Numbered from the stretch's first letter, positions 48,520 to 59,064 are shown. The stretch is DNA of 64,000 nucleotides from Shewanella sp. KT0246 (GCF_019654955.1 NZ_BPEV01000023.1:26182-90181); one strand, 5' to 3'. Program-made: numbers and translations. Notes: generated from the sequence alone by a model not told the origin.

Positions 48520-49476
48520 CTAAATGTACGTTTTAACCCAGGCAATATGTTGTTGGAACAGTCTAGACATTTCTGGTGTCACAATGTCAGAAACTAATTT
48601 TCCAACCAGAATATCATTAGCAATGGCCTCAATTTCATAACTAAACCCAATGGTACTTCGGCAATCAGCAAATGAATCTTTATGGTCATCGAGTTCATAA
48701 AGATGACATTCACTGGCACGCCAAAAATCAGGGATAGTGATATAGCCTTTGTCGCCAATTATATAAGCCGAGTTTTGTAGTTTACTTCTAAAGGAAGTCC
48801 CTAAAACTGCCGTCATTTCAGAGTAATTGAATATAAAATTGGCTTCGTCTTCTACGCCATTGGGAGCAAGATGTGAACTTACATAAATAGATTCGGGGGA
48901 TTGTTCAGTAAATAAATGTGCTAAAGCGATTGGATATATTCCCATATCAAAAACACATCCTCCGGCAAGAACAGTTGAATATTCTCGAGAATCCGGTGCA
49001 TAAACTAGAGGGTAACCAAAATCAGCTTTAACTTGCAAAAGAGTGCCAATTCGACCAGCTTTAAGCCATTTTTTTGCTTGGATAATAGCTGGTAAAAAGT
49101 ATGTCCACATGCCTTCTATAAGATAGACCTGCTGTTGCTCTGCTATTTCAAACAGCAAATGTGACTCTTCAACTGATACTGTAATTGGCTTTTCACACAA
49201 CACGGACTTACCGGCAAGCATTGCCGCTTTAGCTTGCTCAAAGTGAAAGTTATGTGGTGTAGCAATATATACCACATCAATTTTGTCATCATTGTACAAA
49301 CTCTCATAGTCGCCATAGGCAACCTTCGCATCGTATTGCTCAGCAAACTCTACAGCTCGTTTTTTATCACGTGCAGCCACTGCATAAAAATTGCAATTAC
49401 TGACCACAGCCATATCGCTAGCAAATTGATGAGCAATCCGCCCTGCTCCGATGATGCCCCAATTAAGTGTTTTCAT
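48520..49476 (-). CDS. Gfo/Idh/MocA-family oxidoreductase
   Basis: NAD(P)-dependent dehydrogenase of 318 residues. The dinucleotide loop is at the start (GIIGAGRIAHQFASDM), and the family's EKP motif is present (VLCEKPITVSVEE, near 95), followed by a C-terminal beta-sheet domain with GGCVFDMGIYPIALA. Members oxidise sugars, inositols or dihydrodiols; the substrate is not deducible. Its nearness to a LacI regulator hints at carbohydrate metabolism, but there is no transporter or kinase beside it. Confidence 0.93.
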   Translation of the reverse strand: MKTLNWGIIGAGRIAHQFASDMAVVSNCNFYAVAARDKKRAVEFAEQYDAKVAYGDYESLYNDDKIDVVYIATPHNFHFEQAKAAMLAGKSVLCEKPITVSVEESHLLFEIAEQQQVYLIEGMWTYFLPAIIQAKKWLKAGRIGTLLQVKADFGYPLVYAPDSREYSTVLAGGCVFDMGIYPIALAHLFTEQSPESIYVSSHLAPNGVEDEANFIFNYSEMTAVLGTSFRSKLQNSAYIIGDKGYITIPDFWRASECHLYELDDHKDSFADCRSTIGFSYEIEAIANDILVGKLVSDIVTPEMSRLFQQHIAWVKTYI

Positions 49477-49740
49477 TTAAAATCCTTTTCATCGATATTA
49501 AAGCATCAATGTTGACGATGATATTTACACATAATTTAGTCGAAAAAGAAACCGAGCAAACTTTGAGTATAAAGTTTATACGATATAAGACTTGTTTAGC
49601 CTTTAATACTAATAATGTTAAAGATAGAAGTGAAAATCATGAATTACTATGACAATAAATTGGACAAGACTTAAGTATTGATTAACAATTTTATGGAGGT
49701 TAATGTAAGGTAAGAAGTTTTTAAGCAGGAAAATAACCCA
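49477..49740. other. Intergenic region upstream of the oxidoreductase gene
   Basis: This stretch holds the oxidoreductase promoter and no gene that I can support. Short overlapping reading frames here have no ribosome site. A perfect palindrome lies at its right end and is listed separately. Confidence 0.55.
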
Positions 49741-49764
49741 TATTGTTCAATATATTGAACAATA
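49741..49764. promoter_or_regulatory. 24-base perfect palindrome
   Basis: Arms TATTGTTCAATA and TATTGAACAATA with no spacer, 23 bases beyond the zapC stop and 265 bases upstream of the oxidoreductase gene. On neither strand is it followed by a T run, so a protein-binding site is at least as likely as a terminator. Confidence 0.6.
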
Positions 49765-49787
49765 ATAAGTTAATTTAAAACTGTTTA

Positions 49788-50321
49788 TTATGCAGCTACA
49801 ACAAGTTGTGCTTTTCTGAGCGGATTAAGTCTATTGTGCATCACTTTTATTGTTTCAAACTGCTGAAGGGTTTTATTTTCAGATAGTGGGCACTCTTTTG
49901 ATAACACCATCACTAACGCAGCTTGTAAGCTATTTTCCACCACCATAACCAATACGCGAGTACCATTGGCATTAAGGTTAAATAACTTACCTACTTCGCA
50001 ATAAACACATTCTTGGCTAATTTCAAAAAACCAAGATTTTGGCATTTGAGGTTTTAATAAAAAGTGCGCAGCTGTTGCATTTAATGCTGTTTGAACAACT
50101 GCAGCATCAGACATGTTAATAATTTTAGGAAGACTTTCAAGTAACTGTATATAGAATTTGGCGTGCTCGACACTAAATTCTGATGTTATTAACGCATCAG
50201 GAATGAGGGTTTTAGTTTTGTATGGGGTTAAGAACTCCATCTCGGAACCTAATGAAATACTTAATTGCTTATAGCTTTCATTATATTCCCACTGCCAGTC
50301 CTTATTTGGCATTAATAACAT
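49788..50321 (-). CDS. zapC: Cell division protein ZapC
   Basis: Protein of 177 residues. It carries the recognisable LLKPQMPKSWFF segment (compare LKPQMPKSW in E. coli ZapC), a similar start (NKDWQWEYNESYKQL), and VVENSLQAALVMVLSKEC. It lies downstream of pyrD on the same strand, as zapC does in E. coli. ZapC binds FtsZ in the cytoplasm and bundles protofilaments to stabilise the Z ring. AGGT seven bases before the ATG supports the start. The C-terminus is shorter and less similar than the middle. Confidence 0.9.
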   Translation of the reverse strand: MLLMPNKDWQWEYNESYKQLSISLGSEMEFLTPYKTKTLIPDALITSEFSVEHAKFYIQLLESLPKIINMSDAAVVQTALNATAAHFLLKPQMPKSWFFEISQECVYCEVGKLFNLNANGTRVLVMVVENSLQAALVMVLSKECPLSENKTLQQFETIKVMHNRLNPLRKAQLVVAA

Positions 50322-50408
50322 TTTTAGTACCTAATTATAAGAATACAATGTGATAATAGTTTATATTTCAGACAATATCAAAAGATAATTAAAAAAATTT
50401 GATATAAA

Positions 50409-50510
50409 GATCATAAAGTTATAGCGATCGAAAGATCGTGAATACGATCGCTATAACTTTTTTAGATCCAATTAATAGATCGTTTGTGCATTATTTAAAC
50501 TAGTCAGATC
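50409..50510. repeat. Cluster of seven GATC sites with a 16-bp inverted repeat
   Basis: GATC occurs at 50409, 50426, 50434, 50446, 50465, 50478 and 50507. Within it lies a perfect inverted repeat, AAAGTTATAGCGATCG (50415-50430) and CGATCGCTATAACTTT (50445-50460), with a 14-base loop. It lies between pyrD and zapC. Confidence 0.9.
50415..50463. terminator. Hairpin between pyrD and zapC, possible terminator
   Basis: The 16-bp perfect stem could end pyrD transcription on the minus strand, although the following bases (TTATGATCTTTATATC) are not a clean T run. On the plus strand it is followed by TTTTTT, but no plus-strand gene reads into it. Confidence 0.45.
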
Positions 50511-51533
50511 TTATTTTGCTTTATAAGCTTTAACAATATCGTTAATTAAGCCTGGGCCTTGATAAATAAAGCCAGTATATATCTGAACTAATTGAGAACC
50601 TGCATCAAATTTAGCCAATGCATCTTCTGCACTATTAATTCCACCAACACCAATAATTGGGATCTCACCGTTTAAATATTCAGCTAATTGTTTGATCACT
50701 TTAGTAGAAAGATCCGTTAATGGCTTACCACTCAACCCGCCCATCTCATTGGCATTATCTAAACCAACTACGGCATCACGACTTAAAGTTGTATTGGTTG
50801 CGATAGCGCCATCGAATTTACTCTTTAATAATGACTCAGCAATTTTTTCAATCTCTTCAGTCGTTAAATCTGGAGCAATTTTAAGCGCTACTGGAACATA
50901 CTTATTATACTTTTCAGCTAACTCGGCTTGTTTAGCTTTTAACGAGCTTAATAAATCATCTAAAAGCTCACCGTATTGCATTGTACGAAGACCAGGAGTA
51001 TTCGGAGATGAAATATTAACCGCAATATAATCTGCATGTTGATATACTTTTTCCATACAGATTAAATAATCATTCTTGCCTTCATCGACAGGTGTATCTT
51101 TATTTTTACCAATATTAACACCAACAATAATATCGGTTTTCTTTGCCATTAAATTTCTGACTAAATTATCAACACCTTTGTTATTAAAACCCATGCGATT
51201 GATAATTGCTTTTGCAGGTTTTAATCTAAATAAACGCGGTTGTTCATTACCTGGTTGTGGGCGTGGTGTTACAGTTCCTACTTCAATGTGTCCGAAGCCC
51301 ATAGCATGAAACGCGTCAATTGACTCACCATCTTTATCTAACCCAGCAGCAAGGCCTACAGGGTTATTAAACGTAATTCCCATGCAAGTTACTGGCGCCG
51401 CACTAACATTTTGACTGTAAAATAGGTTTAAAGGGTTGTTTCCAGTGTTTTTTAAACTTCCAATAGCGATGTTATGCGCTACTTCTGGATCCATTTGAAA
51501 CATTACTTTTTGTGCAACTTTGTAAAAAAACAT
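50511..51533 (-). CDS. pyrD: Dihydroorotate dehydrogenase (quinone), class 2
   Basis: FMN enzyme of 340 residues that oxidises dihydroorotate to orotate, passing electrons to the quinone pool; it sits on the inner face of the inner membrane through its N-terminal helices ([20 protein letters not shown]). Conserved parts include [26 protein letters not shown], the active-site serine region [11 protein letters not shown] and [18 protein letters not shown]. It is followed by zapC, as in E. coli, and lies 65 bases downstream of gdhB, beyond a terminator. Confidence 0.97.
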   Translation of the reverse strand: MFFYKVAQKVMFQMDPEVAHNIAIGSLKNTGNNPLNLFYSQNVSAAPVTCMGITFNNPVGLAAGLDKDGESIDAFHAMGFGHIEVGTVTPRPQPGNEQPRLFRLKPAKAIINRMGFNNKGVDNLVRNLMAKKTDIIVGVNIGKNKDTPVDEGKNDYLICMEKVYQHADYIAVNISSPNTPGLRTMQYGELLDDLLSSLKAKQAELAEKYNKYVPVALKIAPDLTTEEIEKIAESLLKSKFDGAIATNTTLSRDAVVGLDNANEMGGLSGKPLTDLSTKVIKQLAEYLNGEIPIIGVGGINSAEDALAKFDAGSQLVQIYTGFIYQGPGLINDIVKAYKAK

Positions 51534-51548
51534 GCTTTCTCCTAAACC

Positions 51549-51578
51549 TAAAAAAAGCCCCGGCTATTTGCCAGGGCT
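51549..51578 (-). terminator. gdhB terminator
   Basis: Nine-bp stem (one G-T pair) AGCCCCGGC (51556-51564) and GCCAGGGCT (51570-51578), followed on the minus strand by TTTTTTT, 20 bases past the gdhB stop. Confidence 0.9.
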
Positions 51579-51598
51579 TGTTAACTTATTATAATTAA

Positions 51599-54500
51599 TT
51601 ATCTTGGGCCTTCGCAATGAAGGATCAATAAATTAAGTTCTCGCAACGCCACTGAGAATTTCGCAAAGTCATGACTTTGAGAGACTTTAAAGTCTGCTAA
51701 CAAGTGGAACCAACGCTCCAATAATTTCTCATTATTGTCTATCCATTGCTGAATAATCGAATCGGCATCACAGGTATCAGTACAAGCACGAAGCACTGTT
51801 GAGCTTAACGCTCGCTGCTGCCAATCTAACTCTTCTCTGAACGCTGCACGAGCAAGTGCTTGCCAATGGTTCGATACTGGTTGATTACTAATTTGTTCTA
51901 AGAACCAATGTAATTCAACTTTTGCACCTAATCTGAAGTAAGTTTCAGCAACTAATTGCACTGATTTTCCTTCAAGTTGAGCAATTTGAGCAATATCTAA
52001 CGCTGAAAATAAAGTACTCATCTTAGCAACAACTTGTGCTAATGGCTTCGGTACATTTTGCTCAGTTAGTGATTTTATTTCACTTGAAATTGCAATCACT
52101 TCAGCAGCAATCATATATTGATCAACATTGGTCTTAAGCTCTTCAAATACTGGTTTGAAGAACGCCACTGTTTGCTCAATATTCTCACCTTTACTACGGT
52201 GGCGAATGAACCAGCGACACGCTCGGCGCATATTACGACGCAATTGATGCAGCATTTCGCTTTGTACATCAGCAGATACCACACCATTCAATTCAGTAAT
52301 GGCTTGAGTTAAATCAGCTAAGCCAAAAACTTCGCGGGCCATAGTGTAGCAAATTGCAGCTTCGGCGACTGTGGCACCTGTCTCATCTTGCATACGTTGA
52401 ACAAAATTAAAGCCCATATCATTAACCAATTCATTGGCTAATGAAGTAGCGATAATTTCACCACGTAGCGGATGAGCAATCATTTTGTCTGCGTATTTAT
52501 CTTGTAATTGCTGCGGGAAATATGCCGTTAGCAATTTACTTAAGAAAGTGTCTTCAGTAATTTCAGCAGTAACTAATTGCTCTTTTAACACCATTTTACC
52601 ATAGGCGACTAGCACAGATAGTTCAGGTCTGGTTAGCGGTCGGTTGTTAGCTAAACGCTCTGCTAATTCATCATCTGTCGGCAAGAATTCTAATGCTCTG
52701 TCTAACTTGCCATCTTTTTCAAGATACTGAATATAACGGATATGCTCTTTAAGTTGAGAAATACCATGTGCTTGCGTCACCGAGATAGTACGCGTTTGAT
52801 CATTACAATCTTGCAGTACAATTTCACCCACTTCGTCAGTCATTTCTTCAAGTAGACGGTTACGTTGTTTAATGGTTAACTCGCCATCAGCCACTAAAGT
52901 GTTCAACAAAATTTTGATGTTAACTTCGTTATCAGAGCAATCTACCCCGCCAACGTTATCAACAAAGTCGGTATTAACACGGCCGCCATTAGCTGCAAAT
53001 TCAATACGACCTAATTGGGTAGCACCTAAGTTACCACCTTCACCAATAATTTTAGCGTTTAACTCGTTACCATTAACACGAATAGCATCGTTAGCTCGAT
53101 CGCCAACTTCTGCATGGCTCTCTGAAGTCGCTTTTACGTAAGTACCAATACCGCCATTCCAAATTAAATCAACGCGCATTTTAAGCAATGCTTGCATCAG
53201 TTGATTTGGTGTCATGGTGTCTAAATCAGTTTCAAGCATCGCTTTGATTTCTTTAGTCAACTTAAGTGACTTAGCAGAGCGATTGAAAATCACCCCGCCT
53301 TTAGACATCAATTTAGTGTTGTAATCTTCCCAGCTCGAACGCGGTAAGTTAAATAAACGCTCACGTTCTACATAACTCTTTTCAACGTCAGGATTTGGGT
53401 CTACAAAAATGTGCATATGGTTGAATGCAGCGACGAGCTTAGTATGACGTGATAACAACATACCGTTACCAAATACGTCGCCCGCCATGTCGCCAACCGC
53501 TAAACAAGTAAAGTCTGTGGTTTGGCAATCAATACCTTCTTCACGGAAATGGCGTTTAACTGACTCCCATGCACCTTTTGCGGTAATGCCCATTTTTTTA
53601 TGGTCATAACCATTACTACCACCCGATGCAAACGCATCACCTAACCAGAAGTCATACTCGATGGCTATTTCGTTGGCGATATCTGAGAATGTAGCTGTGC
53701 CTTTATCAGCTGCTACCACTAGGTAGGCATCGTCTTCATCGTGACGAACCACATCTTTAGGAGGTACCACTTTACCTTCGATAATGTTGTCACTAATGTC
53801 GAGTAAACCGCGAATAAATAAACGGTAACAAGCTTGCCCTTCATTGAAGAATGCTTCTCGGCCACCATCTGTTGGCAGTTGCTTACAAACAAAACCACCT
53901 TTTGCACCTACTGGCACAATGACGGTGTTTTTAACTTGCTGTGCTTTAACAAGACCCAGTACTTCAGTACGGAAATCTTCACGTCTATCAGACCAACGCA
54001 AACCACCACGGGCAACTTTACCACCACGTAAATGCACACCTTCAACTCTTGGAGAGTAAACGAAGATTTCAAATTTCGGCAATGGACGCGGCATTTCCGG
54101 AATATCTTCAGGTAAAAACTTAAACGAAATGTAAGGCTTGTTCTCGTTTGTAGGTAATGTCTGATAGAAGTTAGTACGCAGTGTTGCGTTAATTAAATCT
54201 AGGTAACGACGGATAATGCGGTCATCATCAAGACTAGATACATCTTCAAGACGTAAATCCACCTGCTCTAAAAACTTACTTAATGTACGTGTTTTTAACT
54301 TAGGATTGAACTTACGAATAAACATTTTAACTAATAAATCAGCAATTTGCGGGTAACGGTTAAATGTTTCTTCAATGTAAGATTGGCTGAATGTCGCATC
54401 AATTTGGCGCATATACTTAGCGTAAGCACGTAAAATTGATACTTCACGACCTGTCAAACTGGTCGCTAAAATCATTCTGTTAAAACCATCATCTTCAAGC

Positions 54501-56443
54501 TCTTTATCCCAAACTTGAGATAAAGCATTTTGGAATCTATCTTGACTATCGGCCAAGTTATCAATAGCAGCGCCTTGCACTGTCATTAAGAAATCTAAGA
54601 TCCAGAATGTATGACCATCAGCCGTTTTAACTTCGTAAGGTCGTTCGTTAATAACGCGTAAACCAAAGTTTTCAAGCATTGGTAATACATCAGAAAGATG
54701 GATAGGTTCATCTTTATGAAATAGCTTTAAGCGTACATTATTATCATTCAGCGCTGTCTCTTGCGGCTGATAGAAAAGCATGCCTAATTTGTGCTCATCA
54801 TTTAATGCTTCAAGATGTTGAATATCAACAACTGCAGAGCTGGGTAGCACATCTTCTTTATAGCTTGGTGAAAATGCAGTTAAATAGCGTTTTGTAAGAC
54901 CCGTACCTGACTGCTCACCTAACGCATTGTTAAGTGAACTGTGTAATTTATCTTCCCATGAGCGAGCCGCTTCAATTAGGTTTTTCTCAATAGCAGCCAC
55001 ATCGACGTCCATATTATTGTTATCAACTTTAATGATGTAATGCGTTCGCGCTAAAGTTGATTCTGAGAAGTAAGTGGTAAACTCTACATCTTCATTACTG
55101 TTAAAATGCTGAGCTAAAATGCGCTGAGTATCTTGGCGTAATTTAGTGTTGTATCTATCTTTTGATACATACACTAAGCAAGATAAGAAACGGCCAAAGC
55201 CGTCTTTTCGAACAAACAATTTAAGTTTGTCACGATCTTGCATTTGCAGTACACCACGCGCGATATGCGCCAGCTGATCTTCTTTTGCTTGAATTAGCTC
55301 ATCGCGCGGAAGATTTTCAAGAATGTTCATCAAGGCTTTGTAATCATGAGAGCGCGGTGTTAGACCCGACTGCTCCATAACACGTTCAACTTTTCCTGCC
55401 AGAAGTGGTATTTCTCTTGGGCTACGGTTATACAAGTTTGATGCATACAAACCTAAGAAACGATCTTCACCAATCACATTTCCCGCTTTATCAAATCGTT
55501 TAATACCAACATAATCTACGTAAGCTGGGCGATGAACACGGCTCTTAGTAGAACTCTTAGTCAATACGAGTAGGCTTTCATCCAGTGCTTCTTTACGGGC
55601 AGATGCTGAAAATGTTGATAGTAATAATCCGCGATCAGATTGTTGATTGCGTGAACGTGTCATCAAACCAAGGCTTGACTCTAAATCAGGAACCAGTTCC
55701 ACATCCCCTTCGACACGTTTAAGCTCGTAAGAACGATAACCTAACAGAGTAAAGTGATGATTATTCAGGTAAGTCAAGAAGTTAGTAGCTTCTTCCATTT
55801 CAGCTTTTGTGCCAGGAAATGGTTGCTTAGGTAATTTCTTAATTGAGTCAGATAACTTATCCGACATTTGTTGCCAGTCATCGACTGATGAAACAACATC
55901 AGCAAATACTGACTCTAGCTCTTTGCCAATGGCTTTGATATCCGCTTCACTGCTTTGACGGTCAATTTCAATTAAAAACACTGCAACGTTTTCAGTTGCT
56001 TCTGGTGCATCTTTAATAAAAGAAACTTCTTTAACCAATTCCTCATCACGGACTAATGCTAATGGTGTATGTAGCACCATGTGCGCCGTGATCCCCATGC
56101 GATTTAATGCCATAGTCACTGAATCAACCAAGAAAGGCATATCTGGCTGAATAATTTCAATAATACTATGGGTAGACTGCCAGCCATGTTTCGACTGACT
56201 TGGGTTAAACACACGGATGTGGCTGTTGGTTTTAGCAGATTTGTTGAGCGCATTCCAAAGGCTTAATACCGCACCATAAAGGTCGCTGTCATTACGAGCA
56301 TTTAAGTCGTCTTTTGACATGTGGGCATATATACAATTGGCAAATTGCTCAACTTGTTTAGCTTGAGAATTAGGGATTTTTTTATGAATTAAATTGACTA
56401 CATTTTCTAGTAGTACTGAAGGCATTGCATCTTTAAAGGCCAT
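51599..56443 (-). CDS. gdhB: Large NAD-specific glutamate dehydrogenase (GDH-180 type)
   Basis: Protein of 1614 residues, the size of the 180-kDa glutamate dehydrogenases. A long regulatory N-terminal part (about 1-720) precedes the catalytic core (about 730-1230), which shows SPRVEGVHLRGGKVARGGLRW (read in parts), AKGGFVCKQLP, GDMAGDVFGNGML and the substrate/NAD region ending near NVGGVDCSDNEVNIKI. A C-terminal helical part of about 380 residues follows. It deaminates glutamate to 2-oxoglutarate, so it feeds amino acids into the TCA cycle. A ribosome site (AAGGAAACTGCAAC-ATG) supports the start. It is transcribed alone, with its own terminator. Confidence 0.96.
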   Translation of the reverse strand: MAFKDAMPSVLLENVVNLIHKKIPNSQAKQVEQFANCIYAHMSKDDLNARNDSDLYGAVLSLWNALNKSAKTNSHIRVFNPSQSKHGWQSTHSIIEIIQPDMPFLVDSVTMALNRMGITAHMVLHTPLALVRDEELVKEVSFIKDAPEATENVAVFLIEIDRQSSEADIKAIGKELESVFADVVSSVDDWQQMSDKLSDSIKKLPKQPFPGTKAEMEEATNFLTYLNNHHFTLLGYRSYELKRVEGDVELVPDLESSLGLMTRSRNQQSDRGLLLSTFSASARKEALDESLLVLTKSSTKSRVHRPAYVDYVGIKRFDKAGNVIGEDRFLGLYASNLYNRSPREIPLLAGKVERVMEQSGLTPRSHDYKALMNILENLPRDELIQAKEDQLAHIARGVLQMQDRDKLKLFVRKDGFGRFLSCLVYVSKDRYNTKLRQDTQRILAQHFNSNEDVEFTTYFSESTLARTHYIIKVDNNNMDVDVAAIEKNLIEAARSWEDKLHSSLNNALGEQSGTGLTKRYLTAFSPSYKEDVLPSSAVVDIQHLEALNDEHKLGMLFYQPQETALNDNNVRLKLFHKDEPIHLSDVLPMLENFGLRVINERPYEVKTADGHTFWILDFLMTVQGAAIDNLADSQDRFQNALSQVWDKELEDDGFNRMILATSLTGREVSILRAYAKYMRQIDATFSQSYIEETFNRYPQIADLLVKMFIRKFNPKLKTRTLSKFLEQVDLRLEDVSSLDDDRIIRRYLDLINATLRTNFYQTLPTNENKPYISFKFLPEDIPEMPRPLPKFEIFVYSPRVEGVHLRGGKVARGGLRWSDRREDFRTEVLGLVKAQQVKNTVIVPVGAKGGFVCKQLPTDGGREAFFNEGQACYRLFIRGLLDISDNIIEGKVVPPKDVVRHDEDDAYLVVAADKGTATFSDIANEIAIEYDFWLGDAFASGGSNGYDHKKMGITAKGAWESVKRHFREEGIDCQTTDFTCLAVGDMAGDVFGNGMLLSRHTKLVAAFNHMHIFVDPNPDVEKSYVERERLFNLPRSSWEDYNTKLMSKGGVIFNRSAKSLKLTKEIKAMLETDLDTMTPNQLMQALLKMRVDLIWNGGIGTYVKATSESHAEVGDRANDAIRVNGNELNAKIIGEGGNLGATQLGRIEFAANGGRVNTDFVDNVGGVDCSDNEVNIKILLNTLVADGELTIKQRNRLLEEMTDEVGEIVLQDCNDQTRTISVTQAHGISQLKEHIRYIQYLEKDGKLDRALEFLPTDDELAERLANNRPLTRPELSVLVAYGKMVLKEQLVTAEITEDTFLSKLLTAYFPQQLQDKYADKMIAHPLRGEIIATSLANELVNDMGFNFVQRMQDETGATVAEAAICYTMAREVFGLADLTQAITELNGVVSADVQSEMLHQLRRNMRRACRWFIRHRSKGENIEQTVAFFKPVFEELKTNVDQYMIAAEVIAISSEIKSLTEQNVPKPLAQVVAKMSTLFSALDIAQIAQLEGKSVQLVAETYFRLGAKVELHWFLEQISNQPVSNHWQALARAAFREELDWQQRALSSTVLRACTDTCDADSIIQQWIDNNEKLLERWFHLLADFKVSQSHDFAKFSVALRELNLLILHCEGPR

Positions 56444-56659
56444 GTTGCAGTTTCCTTAAGCGTTTATGGCAGCGCTTTTATCATTATATTGGATGCTTCG
56501 GCTTGTTGATTCAGTCTAAAACTGAGATCTGGAGCAAAGTTTATTACTAATTAACTGCTATATCGAGCACTATTTTAGTGGTAGATCCTCTAAAATCCTT
56601 GTTAACACAAGAATTATAGACACTATTTGACCAATCAAGCGTTTAGACAGACTAACTAT

Positions 56660-56689
56660 GCAAAAAAAAGAGGAGCCTAAGCTCCTCTT
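56660..56689 (-). terminator. Terminator of the DUF1302-DUF1329-YCF48-RND operon
   Basis: Nine-bp stem AAGAGGAGC (56668-56676) and GCTCCTCTT (56681-56689) with loop CTAA, followed on the minus strand by eight T residues, just past the transporter stop. Confidence 0.92.
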
Positions 56690-56709
56690 GTTGATTCTAA
56701 ACCGTCTGT

Positions 56710-59064
56710 TTACTTGGGTTTGCGCCAGAAAACTGCAGATAATGCAGGTAAAATAATTATCGCACCCAACATATTTACTAAAAACATGAAAGTTAACAAA
56801 ATACCCATGTCCATTTGGAACTTAAGTGCTGAGAAGAACCAAGTACTCACACCAATAGCCAAAGTGAGGCCAGTAAATATCACCGCACTGCCTCGTTCGA
56901 CTAATGCTTCAAAGTAAGCTTGCTGAACAGCCATACCTTGTGTAAGTTTGCCGGACATCGTCGATAAAATATAAATACCATAATCGACACCAATACCGAC
57001 ACCTAGTGCAATAACAGGTAATGTGCTAACTGCAAGTCCAATATCTAGCCAAGTCATTAACGCTTGAGCCAAGGTCGACACCACATATAACGGCACGATG
57101 ACAGCAACTGTCGCTTTGATTGAGCGGAAACTAATAAGACACAATACAAACACGGCGCCATAAACATAAATCATCATTGGCAATTGCGCTTCACTTACCG
57201 CTTCATTGGTAGCAGCCATTACGCCAACAGGGCCAGATGCAAGTTTAAATTGCAATGTATCAGTGTTTAATTGCTCAGCCACTTGCTTCACTTTAGCAAC
57301 TACAACCTCAATCGTTTCAGCCTTATGGTCTTTTAAAAATAAGAACACTGGCATGACTGAACAGTTACCATTAAGTAAACCTGAAGTCGTTGGTACTTGA
57401 CCCACAGCTTGCACTAAACTTGCTGTAGTGCGTGGAAGTACTTGCCACTTAGGATTACCTTCGTTAAAACCTGCGTTAACACGCTTAGAGACTGACGCTA
57501 AACTCGCTGTAGACTCGACACCAGGCGTATTACCAACCATCCACTCAAATTGATCAATTTCATTTAGAATTTCATGATAAGTACATGCTTCAGGTGTCGC
57601 TTCAACAATTACAGTCATATAATCAGTCGTAATTGAATAATTATCTGTGATGTGAAAAGTATCTTGATTGTAACGCGAGTCTAAATGCAGTGCTGGTGCA
57701 CCACCTTGTAAATCACCGATTTTCATATTGCTAGCTTGCTGGAAGCCAAAACCATATAAAATCGCCGTACAGGTTAATACAATCACCGCATACTTTGGAG
57801 TTGCAAAACGTGAAAGGCTACGCCATAAATTCTCAATTTTGGCTTTCTTAACTGGATCTTCTTTAGTTGGTTTAATCGTTGTATACGAAATAACCAAAGG
57901 TAATAAAATCAAGTTAGTTAGAATAATAACCGCGACACCAAGAGATGCAGAAATAGCCAGCTCTCGAATAATACCAATATCGATTGCCAGTAAAGTTAAG
58001 AACCCGACCGTATCAGATAACAATGCAACACCACCGGGTACCAGCAAACTACGAAACGCAGATGCAGAAGCTGCTTTAGTATTTTGACCATCGAGTACAC
58101 GGCGTCTTACTGCATTAATCATTTGTACGCCATGACTTACCCCAATCGCAAACACTAAAAATGGTACAAGAATCGACATTGGATCTAGCCCGAAGCCTAC
58201 AACCGTCAATAAACCTAACTGCCACGTTACCGCAACCAAGCTACATACAAGCGGTAAAATGGTAAGAATAAGTGATTTTGAAAACAGGTAAACCATCACC
58301 GCAGTAATTAATATTGCGATTAAAAAGAACAGTAATACGCCTTGCGCGCCTTCTGCTACATCACCGGCCATCTTAGCAAAACCGATAATATGAATTTTGA
58401 TGGTATCTGTTTCGTACTTGCCGCGTAATTGCTGTTCTAATTGCTTAGCAAATTGAATGGTATTAAGTGGCTTAGTCGTTATATCTTTTTCAGCCCCTTC
58501 AGATTCTGCCATTTCTTCATCAGTTTTTGCCACGAAATCCATTAACTGAGCTGTTAACATGGCTGAAGAATAATCATTAGACACTAATCGACCGACGATA
58601 CCCGCTTTCTCAACGTTATCGCGGACAACATTGAGTCCATAGTTATCATTGCGAAAATCAGCAGGGATAACCGGGCCGCCGGCAAAGCCATCTTCGACCA
58701 CTTCTGTGAAACGTGTTGAAGGAGAATATAACGACTTAACTTGCGAGCGTTCTACACCAGGAATGAAAAACAGTTCATCATGAACTTTTTTAAGCGTATC
58801 AAAGTACTCAGGATTAAATATATTTCCGCTGGTATCTTCAACAGACACCATGATCCTATTTGCACCACCAAAGTCTTTTTGATGCTTAGTATAGGTTTTC
58901 ATGTATTCATGATTTAGCGGTATATTTTTGCTGAAAGCCGCGTCCATTTGTAATTGGCTAGCTTGGTAACCAAGAAAAACAGTGATAAGCACGAATGATA
59001 AAATCACCCACATGCGGTTTCTAAAAAGATGGGTTTCAAATCCATTGACCAGTTTTTCTAACAT
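56710..59064 (-). CDS. MMPL/RND-superfamily transporter (HAE3-like)
   Basis: Protein of 784 residues, shorter than drug-type RND pumps. It has two repeats, each with one leading span, a periplasmic loop and five further spans (twelve in all). Conserved spans read LVFAIGVSHGVQMINAVRRR and ALGVGIGVDYGIYILSTM, where the aspartate of GVDYG lies in the proton path. Such HAE3/MMPL proteins move lipids, hopanoids or other hydrophobic molecules rather than drugs. There is no adaptor protein beside it; instead the beta-propeller, DUF1329 and DUF1302 genes precede it in the same operon. It is the last of the four, and a terminator follows. The substrate is unknown. Confidence 0.9.
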   Translation of the reverse strand: MLEKLVNGFETHLFRNRMWVILSFVLITVFLGYQASQLQMDAAFSKNIPLNHEYMKTYTKHQKDFGGANRIMVSVEDTSGNIFNPEYFDTLKKVHDELFFIPGVERSQVKSLYSPSTRFTEVVEDGFAGGPVIPADFRNDNYGLNVVRDNVEKAGIVGRLVSNDYSSAMLTAQLMDFVAKTDEEMAESEGAEKDITTKPLNTIQFAKQLEQQLRGKYETDTIKIHIIGFAKMAGDVAEGAQGVLLFFLIAILITAVMVYLFSKSLILTILPLVCSLVAVTWQLGLLTVVGFGLDPMSILVPFLVFAIGVSHGVQMINAVRRRVLDGQNTKAASASAFRSLLVPGGVALLSDTVGFLTLLAIDIGIIRELAISASLGVAVIILTNLILLPLVISYTTIKPTKEDPVKKAKIENLWRSLSRFATPKYAVIVLTCTAILYGFGFQQASNMKIGDLQGGAPALHLDSRYNQDTFHITDNYSITTDYMTVIVEATPEACTYHEILNEIDQFEWMVGNTPGVESTASLASVSKRVNAGFNEGNPKWQVLPRTTASLVQAVGQVPTTSGLLNGNCSVMPVFLFLKDHKAETIEVVVAKVKQVAEQLNTDTLQFKLASGPVGVMAATNEAVSEAQLPMMIYVYGAVFVLCLISFRSIKATVAVIVPLYVVSTLAQALMTWLDIGLAVSTLPVIALGVGIGVDYGIYILSTMSGKLTQGMAVQQAYFEALVERGSAVIFTGLTLAIGVSTWFFSALKFQMDMGILLTFMFLVNMLGAIIILPALSAVFWRKPK

